Shown piece after piece: positions 52,994 to 63,660 of a DNA stretch of 64,000 nt. The position numbers and the translations under genes were made by a program. The stretch comes from Dipteris shenzhenensis (lineage: Eukaryota > Polypodiophyta > Polypodiopsida > Gleicheniales). The number at the start of each line of letters is the position of its first letter. The first letter of the stretch is position 1. The stretch is from the NCBI GenBank assembly GCA_047967505.1, contig CM106538.1. One strand, 5' to 3'. The notes under the pieces were generated by a model. It made no database searches and was not told the origin of the DNA. It was given only the letters and a program-made list of their open reading frames with translations.

Positions 52994-54779
52994 CAATATC
53001 ACGATTTGAACCCATGCAATAAGCACATGCACATTTTGCCATTGAAGATATTGGGAGAAGGGAACAATGAAATTTTCATAGTTCAACATTTATAAGGTAG
53101 AGGTGCTTAGTAAGTGGTGCACTTCATGAACCTTACCACAATGCCCCCCTCCTCGGATTTTACTAAGCTAGCAACACTCAATTTATTAAGATTATCCTTT
53201 TGTAACTTAATTAATAAGGCAATGTCGGCAATGCCATTCGCAATGAAGAGTTACATCCTTTTTGGCTTCTTACTTTGCCCCATATGGATAACGATTAATA
53301 TTAGCTAGAATTTAAGGCCACTTCTTAGATGAATATTTGTGGATTTAGCATTACTAGAACATGGCCATCACACGCATGCCTCCCATATCTTCATGATTTA
53401 TAACATTGAAGTCCAATATGTACATGCCATTCTACTGGGCTCTCTATGGATGAACACTTGGATGAGTAGGGAATCGATGTGAGGTGGCTATTACTAGGAG
53501 GACACCAGTGAAAATAGTGATTGGTCGTCAGTTTCATTGGTGTTGACCACCTCGCTTTGATTATCGGTTGTTAATGGCTTGGGGAGGTGGTTTGATATGT
53601 GGTGATCATCCAAGGACCTCATTGGCAAATTGAACGTTTGAGAAGCAGTGTGATTCATGCACTGTTGGATCACATGGTTTAGATGTATGGTGGAAAAGAA
53701 GTGACTTGTGTAGGCTTTTGATGTTGTTAAGGTTTGATGGGCAAGATTGGATTCATCTAATGGCCTCAATTAAGTGTAGCTTGTGAGCCTTTGATCAAAG
53801 GTGGTGTATTCGGCATTTATTACGGTCATGATCTCAAGATACCATATGTAGTTGATCATGATCTCAAGACCCTAGGGAAATGCTCGCATGGGAGAGAAAA
53901 AAAATGGTAAGCGGCAAAAGTTGCGAGCCATTTTTTTGTCAGAAATTTTAACTGCGAAGCATTTCGTTGGTGTCGAGGGCCTACGGGAGGTCCATTTGCA
54001 TCGATTTTAACTTGTAATAATCGAACACATGAGCATTTCGAAATCTTCTCAGCTTGAAAGCGACGTCCCTGGCTTCTTAGCTTGAAGACGACATGTAGCT
54101 CAATCGATTGCAATCTTCCGTAGAGCGGAAGGACCTGAGATGGCACGGTGGATATTAAATTATATCCAGCCAAGGCCGTTGACGACTACATTACCACGAT
54201 GAAGGTTGTGAGATGGGATGGTGAGGAATTCTCCTCCGGAGAACCTAGCCAAGTTGAGTAACATTGTCGAGGAGTGTTTGCTAGGTGCGAGTTGGTGTAT
54301 GGAAGCTCTTAGGGAAATGAGAATTCCCCCAAAAAAAAAGGTGAGGCTTGCCGCGAGCCATAATTTTTTTGAGAATTCCGGGAGCGTTGCGATTCATCTT
54401 CTGTGTGGGCACGGCGAGGGTTGGTTTTCAGTCGACCTTGGACCTTGAAGGTCAAGAGTTAACCTTAACTTGGAGTGTGGAAATTGACAAAGGAGAATCC
54501 AATTCTGTAAAAGTATACCATACTTAGCAAAAGGCACTGCTAATAAAAATGTGACGACTGTGCGAATGAAATGCGATGGTCCTCCGTGTTGTGCGTTGCC
54601 TAGCAGCTGTTTGTTTTTTTGGAGGACGAGGTAGCTCCTGGAGGAGGTGATTTCTTGTGCATTCGCGCCCCAAACAGATGATGGCCTATCATCTCACACA
54701 CATCTCTCTCCATGTTTCAGAGCAAGAGCTTGCATAAAAAAGCAACGTAGGTACACAGAGAGCGAGCAAGAGATAGCCA
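52994..54779. other. Non-coding stretch upstream of the ARO promoter
   Basis: No recognised gene on either strand. TCATGATCTCAAGA occurs twice near 53826-53875. Short frames at 53494-53769, 53856-54173 and 54218-54448 show no motif. Confidence 0.45.
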
Positions 54780-55080
54780 AAAAGCAACGCACGAGATCAT
54801 GAGACAGAGAGAGAGAGAGACACACACACGCACACCCCACAGAGCTTCGTGTAGCTGAAGCTGTGAGCTCTGTGTAGTTGAAGCTCTGCGCTGAGAGAGA
54901 GAGAGAGAGAGAGAGAGCGCGCACGAGCTGTCATAGAAGCAAGAGATACCCAAAAAGCAATGTAGGAGATGATGAGATCGAGAGAGAGAGAGACACACAC
55001 ACACACATACACACAGAGCTCAGACTCTCCGAGTAGGTGAAGCTCTGAGCTCTGTCCTGTATCTGAAGCTCTCTTTCACA
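54780..55080 (+). promoter_or_regulatory. GA-rich, internally duplicated promoter/leader region of the ARO gene
   Basis: Two related blocks (about 54765-54890 and 54940-55075) share AAGAGATA, CCAAAAAGCAA, GAGAGAGAGACACACACAC and GAAGCTCTGAGCTCTGT. GA runs at 54805-54820, 54895-54918 and 54978-54992 are targets for GAGA-binding BBR/BPC factors in plants. The distance to the ATG is 0.9-1.2 kb. The transcription start is not known. Confidence 0.45.
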
Positions 55081-55930
55081 GGAAAAGAGAAATCGGCTAT
55101 TGTTGATTTATCATCGTCGTCGTCACATCTTTCTTGCTGATCACACATACATCCTTCGCATTCACGGTCGTTACCCCCTTGGGACATTCAAATTTGCTTC
55201 ATGGTTGTGCCATTTTCTTCTCGCCCTGCCTGATGAGCAGCAGCAGGTGAGACACAGACCCTTTCAAGGAGGCCAACTGCTGGCGTACGCAGTCGTTTAC
55301 GACGGGAAGAAACTACTTTTCGCACAAAATCGTTGTCCACTTTGAGACATATCGCGCAGGACGACTGAAGACCACAGAGAAAGAAAGAGAGTCATTGTGG
55401 TCTTCGTCCAAATGCTTGGTTCTTGCCCCTGGTTTTCCTCGTCCACTGCATCTTCTTGAAAGGTTCTCCATCTCCATAGCCTATTGCACTGCCGCCTGCC
55501 TTCCATCCAAGCTCCAGTGAACGAATCGCCAGATCTGCCGCAGTCACGGCGCTTGGATTTCAGCCTCTGTTTGTCCGTCCTCATCGCCATTTCCTCTCCA
55601 TGCCCAATTAAATAGCGCGCATCCCCGTCTTACTTGCTCGTCGATGCTTGTTGCATCCCTTGCCCCTCCACATTCGCATGCCTTCTACGTAGATAGTCTG
55701 ATTCGGCACCTCGATTTGATCCCGCCATATCCAAAATGAGCCGGCTCTGGAGCCTTTTCTCCTTCCGTGGCTCCTCACATCCAGATGCAGCCGCGCATGC
55801 AGCCGCTCCCTTCGCGTATTGCTAGCTGGCCTCGATTGCGATGCTTCCCTGCTTTGATTGAAGCGAACTGCTTTCCCTCCTCCTGCTCTTGGCCTGCTGC
55901 CGTTGGGCTTTAAATCGCCCTTTCCGGCAG

Positions 55931-56065
55931 ATGTTGCTTTCTCATGGAGGCGACCCTCGAAGAACTAATGCTCCAGCCTCTCAAGCTGATCGAAGACACA
56001 AAAAGAGCAATCCGCGAGGCGGATTCCTCCAAAGTGGAATGCCAGGAGCTGGGCACGCAAGTTGA
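55931..56065 (+). other. Overlapping upstream ORF of the ARO gene
   Basis: An ATG at 55931, 13 bases before the ARO start and in another frame, opens a reading frame of about 45 codons that overlaps the main CDS. If it lies in the mRNA it could lower translation. There is no protein-level support. Confidence 0.4.
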
Positions 56066-57941
56066 AACGCTTGCCAAATCTCTTCGAGACATAATTCGTC
56101 TGGTCAAGCATGGGAACGCCTGTTTTTGCGAGCGCTCGATGAGTCGGATCATGGAGGATGTTTCGAAGGTGTTGGAGAAGTGCTGCGCTCTGTTAAGGCG
56201 ATGCAAGAAAGGTGGCATCCTCAGGAGAGTGATTGCAATCACCTCGGCCACTGATTTTCGCAGGGCGAGCAGCTCCATTGACAGCGCCTTGGCGAATGTT
56301 AACTGGATTTTGACTGTTGCCACCGATGAGGACGCGGGGGTGCCCGGAATGCCCCCCATCGCCAGCGCTGTTCCCGTTCTTGCTGTTGTATGGGCGATGC
56401 TTGCAAAGCTCCAGGGAGGCACTCCAAAGGCTAGAGAGGGGGCAGCAAGTTACTTTGTATCTCTGGCATCTGCCAGCGACCAAAATGGTGAGTTGATCAT
56501 CGCGGAGGGGGGTGTTCCTCAACTATTGCGGCTCCTCAAGGACGGGACTCTGGACGCCCAGCTTCTGGCCGCAACTGTACTAGGTAAATTGGCCGTTCGT
56601 CAGCAACGTGTGCAGCGAATCGTAGAGGCGGGTGTTATCCCCGCATTTGTGCATATACTCGCAGACGGTCCAATGGTGGTGCAGGCCAAAGTTGCCTGGG
56701 CGCTGGCCGAAATGGTCTCCCACGATCCACATACGCAGAGCGAATTCGGTTCTGCAAATGCAATCAAGCTCTTGGTCGTCCGCATGCTAGAAACCATGGA
56801 TGATTTGTTTCCCGACCCTCCCGTCAAAGCGTCATCCTTGCAGTCCGTAGTGAGAACAAGCTTGGCCACTCAAAGGTCCGGGATGGATTACAATGGTGGC
56901 GGAATAGGCACATTTGGAACCAGCATTGAGCATCGAGCTGGACTGCGAAAGTCTGATGGTGGGATTGGGTGGGAAGCAATACGGAAGAATAAGGAAACGG
57001 CAAACGCAGGTCTGGCTGATGGAAATCCAGATAAAAGCCACCCCAATTACAAGGGCAAGCACATCAGAAGTGCTAGCGATTCTCTCTGTATTGGCATGAC
57101 AACACGGGACATCAACCGAAGAGAGAGGGGCAAACAACCTCCTGAAGTCAAGATCGACCTCAAGACGCAGGTAACAAGAGCCCTGTGGTTGCTGGCTCGG
57201 GATAATGCCATGAACAGCAGAATGATTACAGATACAAAGGCAGTGCTGGGATTTGCAAAGCTTATGGAAACGGAGCAAGGGGATGTGCAGAGGAACGTGA
57301 TCATGGCAGTGATGGAGCTTGCACTGGTCGCAGGAAAAGATGCAGACCTAAGAAGGCTTGCATTTAAGCCGACCTCTCCAGCAGCCAAGGCAGTGGTGGA
57401 TCAACTTCTCATAATTATCAAAGATCCATCAGGGGACCCTAACCTTCAGGAGTCCTGCATCAGGGCAATCGGATGCTTGGCTAGAACATTCCCTGCAAAG
57501 GAGAATAAGGTGATCAAATGTCTTGTCATGAAGCTTTGCTATAGCGATCAAAATTATCTTCCTGTTGCTGCTGAGGCAGTCACAGCTTTACTGAAGTTTG
57601 TGGATGATGATAATTATTTGCGTGTGGAGCACTCACGCACTATTGTAGAGGTCCCGGCCCTCCCATATCTGGTGCAGTTGGCTGCATTGGAGAAACATAA
57701 GAGTGTGCAGGCTCCTGCTCTCATGCTCCTTTCTCAATTGGCATTGCTTGTGGGTGATTCAAATGAGAACTCATTCCAAGAAGCAGCCGCTTTGAGTGTG
57801 CTGAAATCTGTGGCACCTTCATCTTCCACCTTCAACCAACTCACACAGACATCCATGGAAGAACTCGTCATTCCTGCCATCCTGCATCTTCAATTTTGTC
57901 AGGCAGGAGGAGACTCCCATCCTCATAGACATCATCATTGA
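55944..57941 (+). CDS. ARO: ARMADILLO REPEAT ONLY (ARO) protein
   Basis: This intact, intronless 665-codon gene begins MEATLEELMLQPLKLIEDTK. The N-terminal helical domain (about residues 1-125; plant DUF7792 type, ending SSIDSALANVNWIL) is followed by armadillo repeats to about residue 640, for example ASYFVSLASASDQNGELIIA, GGVPQLLRLLKDGTLDAQLL and NPLQ-type helices in SCIRAIGCLARTFPAKENK. A loop around residues 315-385 is Gly-rich and poorly conserved-looking. The length fits Arabidopsis ARO1-ARO3 (about 650-670). Family members bind ROP GTPase signalling partners and confine active ROP to sites of polar growth such as pollen tubes, root hairs, trichomes and moss tip cells. The tail ends in His-rich DSHPHRHHH. 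Its 3' third is duplicated downstream. Confidence 0.95.
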   Translation: MEATLEELMLQPLKLIEDTKRAIREADSSKVECQELGTQVETLAKSLRDIIRLVKHGNACFCERSMSRIMEDVSKVLEKCCALLRRCKKGGILRRVIAITSATDFRRASSSIDSALANVNWILTVATDEDAGVPGMPPIASAVPVLAVVWAMLAKLQGGTPKAREGAASYFVSLASASDQNGELIIAEGGVPQLLRLLKDGTLDAQLLAATVLGKLAVRQQRVQRIVEAGVIPAFVHILADGPMVVQAKVAWALAEMVSHDPHTQSEFGSANAIKLLVVRMLETMDDLFPDPPVKASSLQSVVRTSLATQRSGMDYNGGGIGTFGTSIEHRAGLRKSDGGIGWEAIRKNKETANAGLADGNPDKSHPNYKGKHIRSASDSLCIGMTTRDINRRERGKQPPEVKIDLKTQVTRALWLLARDNAMNSRMITDTKAVLGFAKLMETEQGDVQRNVIMAVMELALVAGKDADLRRLAFKPTSPAAKAVVDQLLIIIKDPSGDPNLQESCIRAIGCLARTFPAKENKVIKCLVMKLCYSDQNYLPVAAEAVTALLKFVDDDNYLRVEHSRTIVEVPALPYLVQLAALEKHKSVQAPALMLLSQLALLVGDSNENSFQEAAALSVLKSVAPSSSTFNQLTQTSMEELVIPAILHLQFCQAGGDSHPHRHHH

Positions 57942-58142
57942 TTCTCCGTTGTGCCACATAGCTGCTGCATGCAATACTACTTTGCCACTACAAAGGATGC
58001 ACTCTTCTTTAAGCTCTTTGAGGCGAGCGAGGAGCCTGCCATTCTCAGGCCAAGTAGGAGTTCTGAACATTTCAATGTAATGGACACCTATACTGATGTC
58101 CAGCATCCTTTTGAAAATTGTATGATTCTGCTACAATGGATT

Positions 58143-58890
58143 TGAAGTACTGAACTGATACATCATGCAATAGTAATTAATCATGAGCTTACTAAACATT
58201 GGTTGCTGTCCCCATTTTTGGGCATGATGCAAATATCTTTTGAGACCGTTTCCCATGATAAAGGAAGCAAGCAGCGTTCCTAATGTAAAAGCTTGGATAG
58301 TTCGTTGTAGTTTCTCTCTCTCAGCCTCAGCTTGTCTGCCCTAGCTGCAGCTTGCAGCACGCCTGCCCTTCTCTCTCCTGGCTGAGCATATCTCCATTGC
58401 CCAGTTTAGGGGTTAGACTAAGACATGGAGATGTAGATATAGTACTGATGAGAACATAAGTGTAGTTTGCTTATTCATTTTTTCATTTTTCTCATAATCT
58501 GTCTAAAGTCGCTTACAAACTCCCTTCTTTCCTTTGTTCTTTTGCTTGTATAAAAAAGTTAAATTTCTAAGTTTGGATATATTCCAGTCTTATGAAGGTA
58601 TATATAGATGCCCTTCCCTGCCACTGCTGCCATGGTTGCAGCCATAGCTATGGATGAACCTTCACAGACGATGAACTGTTGCTGCCCTCAAAGACAAACT
58701 CTTGCTGACTGCCATAGCTAGGTGAAATATCCACAGCCTTGAATCAGGTGAATCAGGCGCGGATCAGGTGCAGACAATGACAAACAAGCCTCTCCCTACT
58801 CCCAACAGCCTTGCATCAATAGCTGACTCGTTCTCTTAACATCAGCGCTTTGTCTTTTTTAGGATAACCTAACATCAAAAGAAGACCCCC
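58143..58890 (+). other. ARO 3' UTR and flank, no gene seen
   Basis: It lies within the duplicated segment. It contains GGCATGATGCAAATATCTTTT and CTCTCTCAGCCTCAG-type sequence. No coding signal. Polyadenylation site not assigned. Confidence 0.55.
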
Positions 58891-58895
58891 TGTGT

Positions 58896-59474
58896 TGTCA
58901 CATGCACCAGGGTCAAGCCCAGGTTGCAGTGACAACTGGCTGCGCTCCCTACGCAGCATATTTGGCAGGTTTTGGGGCCTCCAAATGGCAGCAACATGGA
59001 TGGAAAGTGGGCTGGGGGAGGTGCCTTTTATAGGCAGCCTCACACCCCTCCAGGTTGGCCCCTACGGCTGAGCAAACAGCCCCACCAGCCCAGCAACCAG
59101 GCGACTGGCTGGTCGGCCGGTTAGGGCTGGCTGGGTCGGCCAAAACAGGACCTTCCAGTCCCTATATAAGGAGGGCTTTGCCCTCATTTCAGCACTCAGC
59201 CCTCAGCCTCCAGCAGCACTTTCAGCCATCCTATGGTCGAGGTTTTGGTGTCCTGGATCAGCCACATAGCTCCATCTCCTCATGTTGCAGTTAGGGGAGT
59301 AGTTCAGCTCAGTTTTTGGGCACACCATGTACAACGGTATGTCAGGGCATTTACACCATCAGTATAAATAAACCAGTGTACTATATAGTTAGGAAGATAT
59401 CTGGTGTATGTCATGCTTGAATTCTTCCTTGTATGTTCATGTAATTTCTGCACAGCTAGTCGTTGCATGGTACA
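58896..59474 (+). mobile_element. Solo LTR (579 bp), TSD TGTGT, with empty site in copy 2
   Basis: It starts TGTCACATGCACC and ends GCATGGTACA. TGTGT flanks it at 58891-58895 and 59475-59479. In the second copy of the segmental duplication the same place reads GACCCCGTGTGAAGCATGG with no insert (about 61266-61284), which is an empty allele-like site. The promoter block (TATATAA 59163, CTCATTTC 59183-59190) shows plus orientation. It is shorter than the S1 solo LTRs but shares their core promoter. Confidence 0.93.
59105..59195 (+). promoter_or_regulatory. LTR core promoter block in the 579-bp solo LTR
   Basis: GGTCGGCCGGTTAGGGCTGG and GGGTCGGCC, then TATATAA (59163), then CTCATTTC (59183-59190). 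23 bp between TATA T and initiator A. Confidence 0.6.
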
Positions 59475-59671
59475 TGTGTGAAGCATGGAGACCTCTGGGA
59501 AGGGATCAGAGAAAACTGGAGGGAAGATCGTATACACAGCGGCCATCTCTTGGCCACTCAACAGCAAGTCAATATTTTTTGCAGCAAGAGAACGAAGGAG
59601 CTGAAGGTGAGGTTTCAACGGCTTGAGACAAGGCTCACGATATGGAAAACAGGGAGAAGCAAGGCACCCCT

Positions 59672-59745
59672 CCCTTCCCCCCCTTCACCCCCCCTCCTTC
59701 TTCCCCTCCTCCCCTCCCCTCCCTTCCCTAATCTTTCTCCAGCTA
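59672..59745. repeat. C/T-rich low-complexity tract
   Basis: CCCTCCTTC-type pyrimidine run between the two duplicate copies. Confidence 0.85.
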
Positions 59746-59949
59746 GAGTGCGGCTTCATCGTCACAGTCCTAGCCTAGCCCTTCGCTGGTTCAGGGCATG
59801 GCTCCTACAGTGCTGGCACCGGGGACTCCCATTTTTTGTGTCTCCAGGACTGAGGTCTCACCCAGCACAGCCCGTCCTGTGAGAATTGTGGCCTTGGAAC
59901 TATCTTGGCATTCTAGATGACCATCCCATTGCATTGGAGATGCCAGTCT

Positions 59950-60300
59950 TGATCAAATGTCTTGTCACGAAGCTTTGCTACAGCGATCAAAATTATCTCC
60001 CTGTTGCAGCTGAGGCAGTTACAGCCTTACTGAACTTTGTCGATAATGATAATTGTCTGCATCTGGAGCACTACCGCACTGTTGTACAGGTGCCAGCCCT
60101 CTCATATCTGGTGCAGTTGGCTGCATTGGAGAAACATAAGAGCACGCAGGCTCCTGTTCTCATGCTCCTTCTCAATTTGCAGTGAGTGTGATGAAATCTG
60201 TAGCATCATCATCTTCCATCTTAAACCAACTCGCACAGACATTCATGGAAGAACTCATGGTTCCTGCCATTCTGCATCTTCAATTTTGTCAGGCATGAGG
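59950..60300 (+). pseudogene. Truncated ARO duplicate (C-terminal third)
   Basis: It encodes IKCLVTKLCYSDQNYLPVAA, EAVTALLNFVDNDN and LSYLVQLAALEKHKS, matching ARO residues from about 523 on. Then a deletion of about 45-50 bp relative to copy 1 (loss of the DSNENSFQEA part) shifts the frame. The homologous stop region has TGA inside (near 60296). It lacks start, promoter and the first 520 residues. An in-frame upstream extension to ATG 59886 comes from unrelated DNA. It is not expected to be functional. Confidence 0.92.
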
Positions 60301-61469
60301 AGACTCCCATCCTCAGAGACATCAGCATTGATTCTCTGTAGTGCCACATAACTGATGCATGCAATATAACTTTGCCACTACAAAGGATGCACTCTTGTTT
60401 ATTCTCTTCGAGGCGAGCAAGGAGCCTGCCATTCTCAGGCCAAGTAGGAGTTCTGAGTGTTTTGTGGTAATGGATATCTATATTGATGTCCAGCATGCTT
60501 TTGAAAATTGTATTACTTTGCTAGGATGGTTTTGAAGTACTGAGATCTTCCTTTATCCTTCATGTAATAAAAATTGATCATGAGCTTAGGAACTTCGATT
60601 ATTATCCCCATTTTTGGGCATGATGTATCCATATCTTTTGAGGCTGTATCTCATGATAAAGGAAGCAAGCAGCATTCCTAAGGTAAAAGCTTTGATATTT
60701 GAGACAGTTCTTTGTATTCAGTGTCCTGCAATCTTTACAAACCGTAGGAGAGTTGACGCCGTTAAATAATGTATAACATGATGTATCGTTAATGCATGTA
60801 TCACTTGCATTGTGTAACAGCCAACTGGCGATTTTATGAGCATGACTCTCTCTCTCTCTCTCTCTCTCTCAGGTTGTCTGCCCTAGCTGCAGCTTGCACG
60901 ATGTCTGCCTCTCTCTCTCCTGGCTGAGCATATCTCCATTGCTCAGTTTAGGGGCTCGACTAAGAAATGGAGATATAATATAGATGCCCTTCCCTACTAC
61001 TGCTGCCATGGTTGCGGCCATAGATACAGATAATGATGAACAAACCTCCACAGACGATGAACTGTTGCTGCCCTCAATGACGGACTGTTACTGACTGCCA
61101 TATCTAGGTACCTGTCCACAGCCTTGAATCAGGTGGATCAGGCGCGAATCAGGTGCAGACAATGACAAACAAGACTCTCCCTAATCCCCACAGCCTCGCA
61201 TTGTTAGCTGACTTGCTCCTCCATCACTAACGCCTCTTCATGAGGATAACCTGCCATTAGAAGAAGACCCCGTGTGAAGCATGGAGACCCATGAGAAGGC
61301 ATCAGAGAAACTCAAGGCAAGATCTTACTTAGGGGCCATCTCTCCGCCACTCAGTCTTAAACGGCAAGTCAATATTTTTGCAGCAAGAGAATCAGGAGCT
61401 GAAGGTGAGGCTGCAATAGATTGAGACAAGGCTCACTAATATGGAAAAAAGAGAGAAGCAAGGCACCCC
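59950..61469 (+). repeat. Tandem segmental duplication, copy 2
   Basis: It matches 57511-59670 minus the solo LTR. Several indels and many point changes are seen, so the duplication is not recent. A (CT)n run lies at about 60846-60871. Confidence 0.92.
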
Positions 61470-61605
61470 ACAGAAGGTACTACATGAATAAATTGCTTCG
61501 AAACCTCATGAGTTTGTTGTCTCTTCCATCAATATCATCAAATAGAGAAAGTACAATCCACGGGGGCTTATCTGAGGGATGGTATTAGAATGGAGACACA
61601 TTTGA

Positions 61606-62518
61606 TGTGACCTTGACTGACCAGAGGACTGTAAAGGGAGGGTCAAATACTCACTCTTTACAGGAGTGCCAATAGGAGGTCAACATCTCCTGATGTCACC
61701 TTAGAGAGAGAGGGCCTTGCTTGTGGGTGTGCCCGCCAAGTGAGAGGCTAGGGTAGATGAGTGAAGGCCTGTGTTGTGGGTGTGCCTGCCCCCTGTGAGG
61801 ATAGGTAGTCGCCTCATGTTGGCCCGTGCTCATGCCATAGTACCTGGCCATGGAGGTGCCCGGAGGTGCCCTTCTGTGCAGGCTGCTCATTTGGTTGGGC
61901 AGAGGGAGTCAGCTCCCAGATCTGCAGAGGGCTGACTGCCAGCCCCGTATATAGAGCAGAGGGGGTCAGCCATAGGCCCCTTACTAGTCAGCCCTGGTGT
62001 GGGGAGCTGTAGGGCTGTACCAGCCCCTCTTATAGGGCTGTGGGAAGCCCTAGAGGTGGGTCGGCCCACCTGCCTGGTCGGCCCAGTTACAGCAGTGGGG
62101 TCGGGACTCGGCCCGTCATGAGCTGCTGGTCGGTGCCCCCATATGCTGGCCGACTAGGGGGGGGGGCTGGGCTATATATATGTCTCCCCTCTCTCCTCAT
62201 TTCTTATCTTGTGGAGCAGCAGATTAGCTCATTCCAGGGCCTGGCAGAGGAGCAGAGCCAGCCCAGTCTTGCACCTGTGGAGCAGTTCATCCACTCCCTT
62301 GTGCTCCCTTCCACTTGGTTGTTGAGCTGTGTGTTTTGAGCTCTCGAGCAGCCTGCTGTTTCCATGGTTTTCCCCCAGATGTAGCGGGGTTTTCTCCAGA
62401 GATCACTTGCAGTTCTCTTGTGACTTCCTCTCTCCTTTCCCTCCTTCTCAGTGTGTGTGTGTGAGGCGTGCTATCTCTCTCTATCTCTCTTCTGTTCATT
62501 TCCGCTGCACTTCTCACA
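61606..62518 (+). repeat. 5' LTR of a Ty1/copia element (913 bp)
   Basis: It ends TTCTCACA directly before the primer site at 62519. TGTGA at 61606 pairs with TCACA as inverted end, so this is the best start. TATATATA at 62173 and CTCATTTC at 62196-62203 form the promoter. The 3' LTR is beyond the window, so the target duplication cannot be checked. Confidence 0.82.
62120..62205 (+). promoter_or_regulatory. LTR core promoter block in the right-hand copia LTR
   Basis: CTGGTCGGTGCC and GGCCGAC, a G run, then TATATATA (62173), then CTCATTTC (62196-62203). 26 bp between TATA T and initiator A. Confidence 0.55.
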
Positions 62519-62530
62519 TGGTATCAGAGG
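62519..62530 (+). other. Primer binding site of the copia element
   Basis: TGGTATCAGAGG directly after the LTR, initiator Met tRNA type with one mismatch. Confidence 0.92.
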
Positions 62531-62847
62531 CACGGTTGGCTTGAGACCCGATGGACGGAGGGAGTGTTGAGCCAACACACAGAGAGGAGGATTAGGGTGC
62601 TGTTTGGAGGTGTCTTTGAGGAGGAGCATATTTGAGGAGTGGACTGTTCGGGTGACCAGCAAAGAGGTTACTTTGAAGGGTGTTTTCAGATCAGAGAGGA
62701 GGTGTTTCCAAGGGACGGAAAGCGAGGTGTGAAGGTATATTGGGCTGTCAGCCCCTTCATCCTCTTCTTCCGCCTTCTCCTTTCTTCAACCCTCAGATCC
62801 CTTCCGTCCCATCGACCTATTTCAGTTCATCGTCCTCTTCACTCCGA

Positions 62848-63660
62848 CATGGCGACTTTGTCCGAGATAGCAGAGAACAAGACTACAATTCCAGTGTTAC
62901 CCACGTTCCCAGTTGACCGGCAGTTGGATGGGCTCAATCACGGCATTTGGCGGGTGATGATGGAATCTGTGTTACAGTCATACGACATGGTAGATTTCGT
63001 CTTGATAGGTGTTGCCGACCAGATTCCTTGGCAGAGGACCTTGGCATCTTGGCTCGGAAGGAGGCCGAGTCTCTATCCTAGTTGTGGGACCGTGTTAATG
63101 CCATGGTAAGATCATTCATCTTTCTTAATTGTACTCCTTAGGTGATTAATCATGTGAAGCACATGACAGTGGCCAAAAGTATATGGGAGCATTTGGCGTC
63201 CACGTATAACCGAACCTCTCCCATGAAGTGGGTTTCATTGGAGGTCTAGATGAGGTTGTTGGATCCCAAGAAATCTTCATCGATGCGGGAACACATCAAC
63301 AAGTTAGAGGAACTTCAGTAGGAGATCCTCCATGATTTCATCAGTGGACATGTCATAACTTTCTTGTCCCAGTTATCCTCTCAGTACGGGGCTATCTATT
63401 CATGCCTGATCACCAGTGGTAGGGTGAATGAGTTGACGTGGGAGGAATTGGTCCCCATGGTGCTTGACCAGGAGGAGCGCTTCGTCGATCGTACCAATGA
63501 CAGTCAGCAGCCTGAGGCTTTGACAGCTGATCAAAAAGGAAGAAAGCAGTTGACAGCTGGGGAATGAGAAGCTCTCAAGGCATCCCGTACATGTAACCGA
63601 TGTGGTCAGAAAGGTCATTATTGGCATTAGTGTCCCCAAAGGAACGTAGAGGGGTCCAAT
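62848..63660 (+). pseudogene. Ty1/copia gag
   Basis: From ATG 62848 the frame has an N-terminal LDGLNHGIWRVMMESVLQSY (copia gag start). It then shifts frame near 63060 and runs HVKHMTVAKSIWEHLASTY, REHINKLEELQ, FLSQLSSQYGAIYSCLITSG and TWEELVPMVLDQEERF. The knuckle CNRCGQKGHYWH-stop-C (63592-63633) keeps the CX2CX4HX4C spacing but has a stop codon inside. At least five stops in all. Pol lies beyond the window. Confidence 0.88.

Larger units (their letters stand above)
57511..59670 (+). repeat. Tandem segmental duplication, copy 1 (ARO 3' end and flank)
   Basis: From TGATCAAATGTCTTGTCATG inside the ARO CDS to GAGAAGCAAGGCACCCC, this segment matches 59950-61469. It includes the ARO C-terminus, 3' UTR and about 1.5 kb of flank. 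It contains the extra solo LTR at 58896-59474, which copy 2 lacks. Confidence 0.93.

Noticed and set aside
55910-56869. Minus-strand frames of 89-170 codons
   Set aside because: Antisense to the ARO gene.
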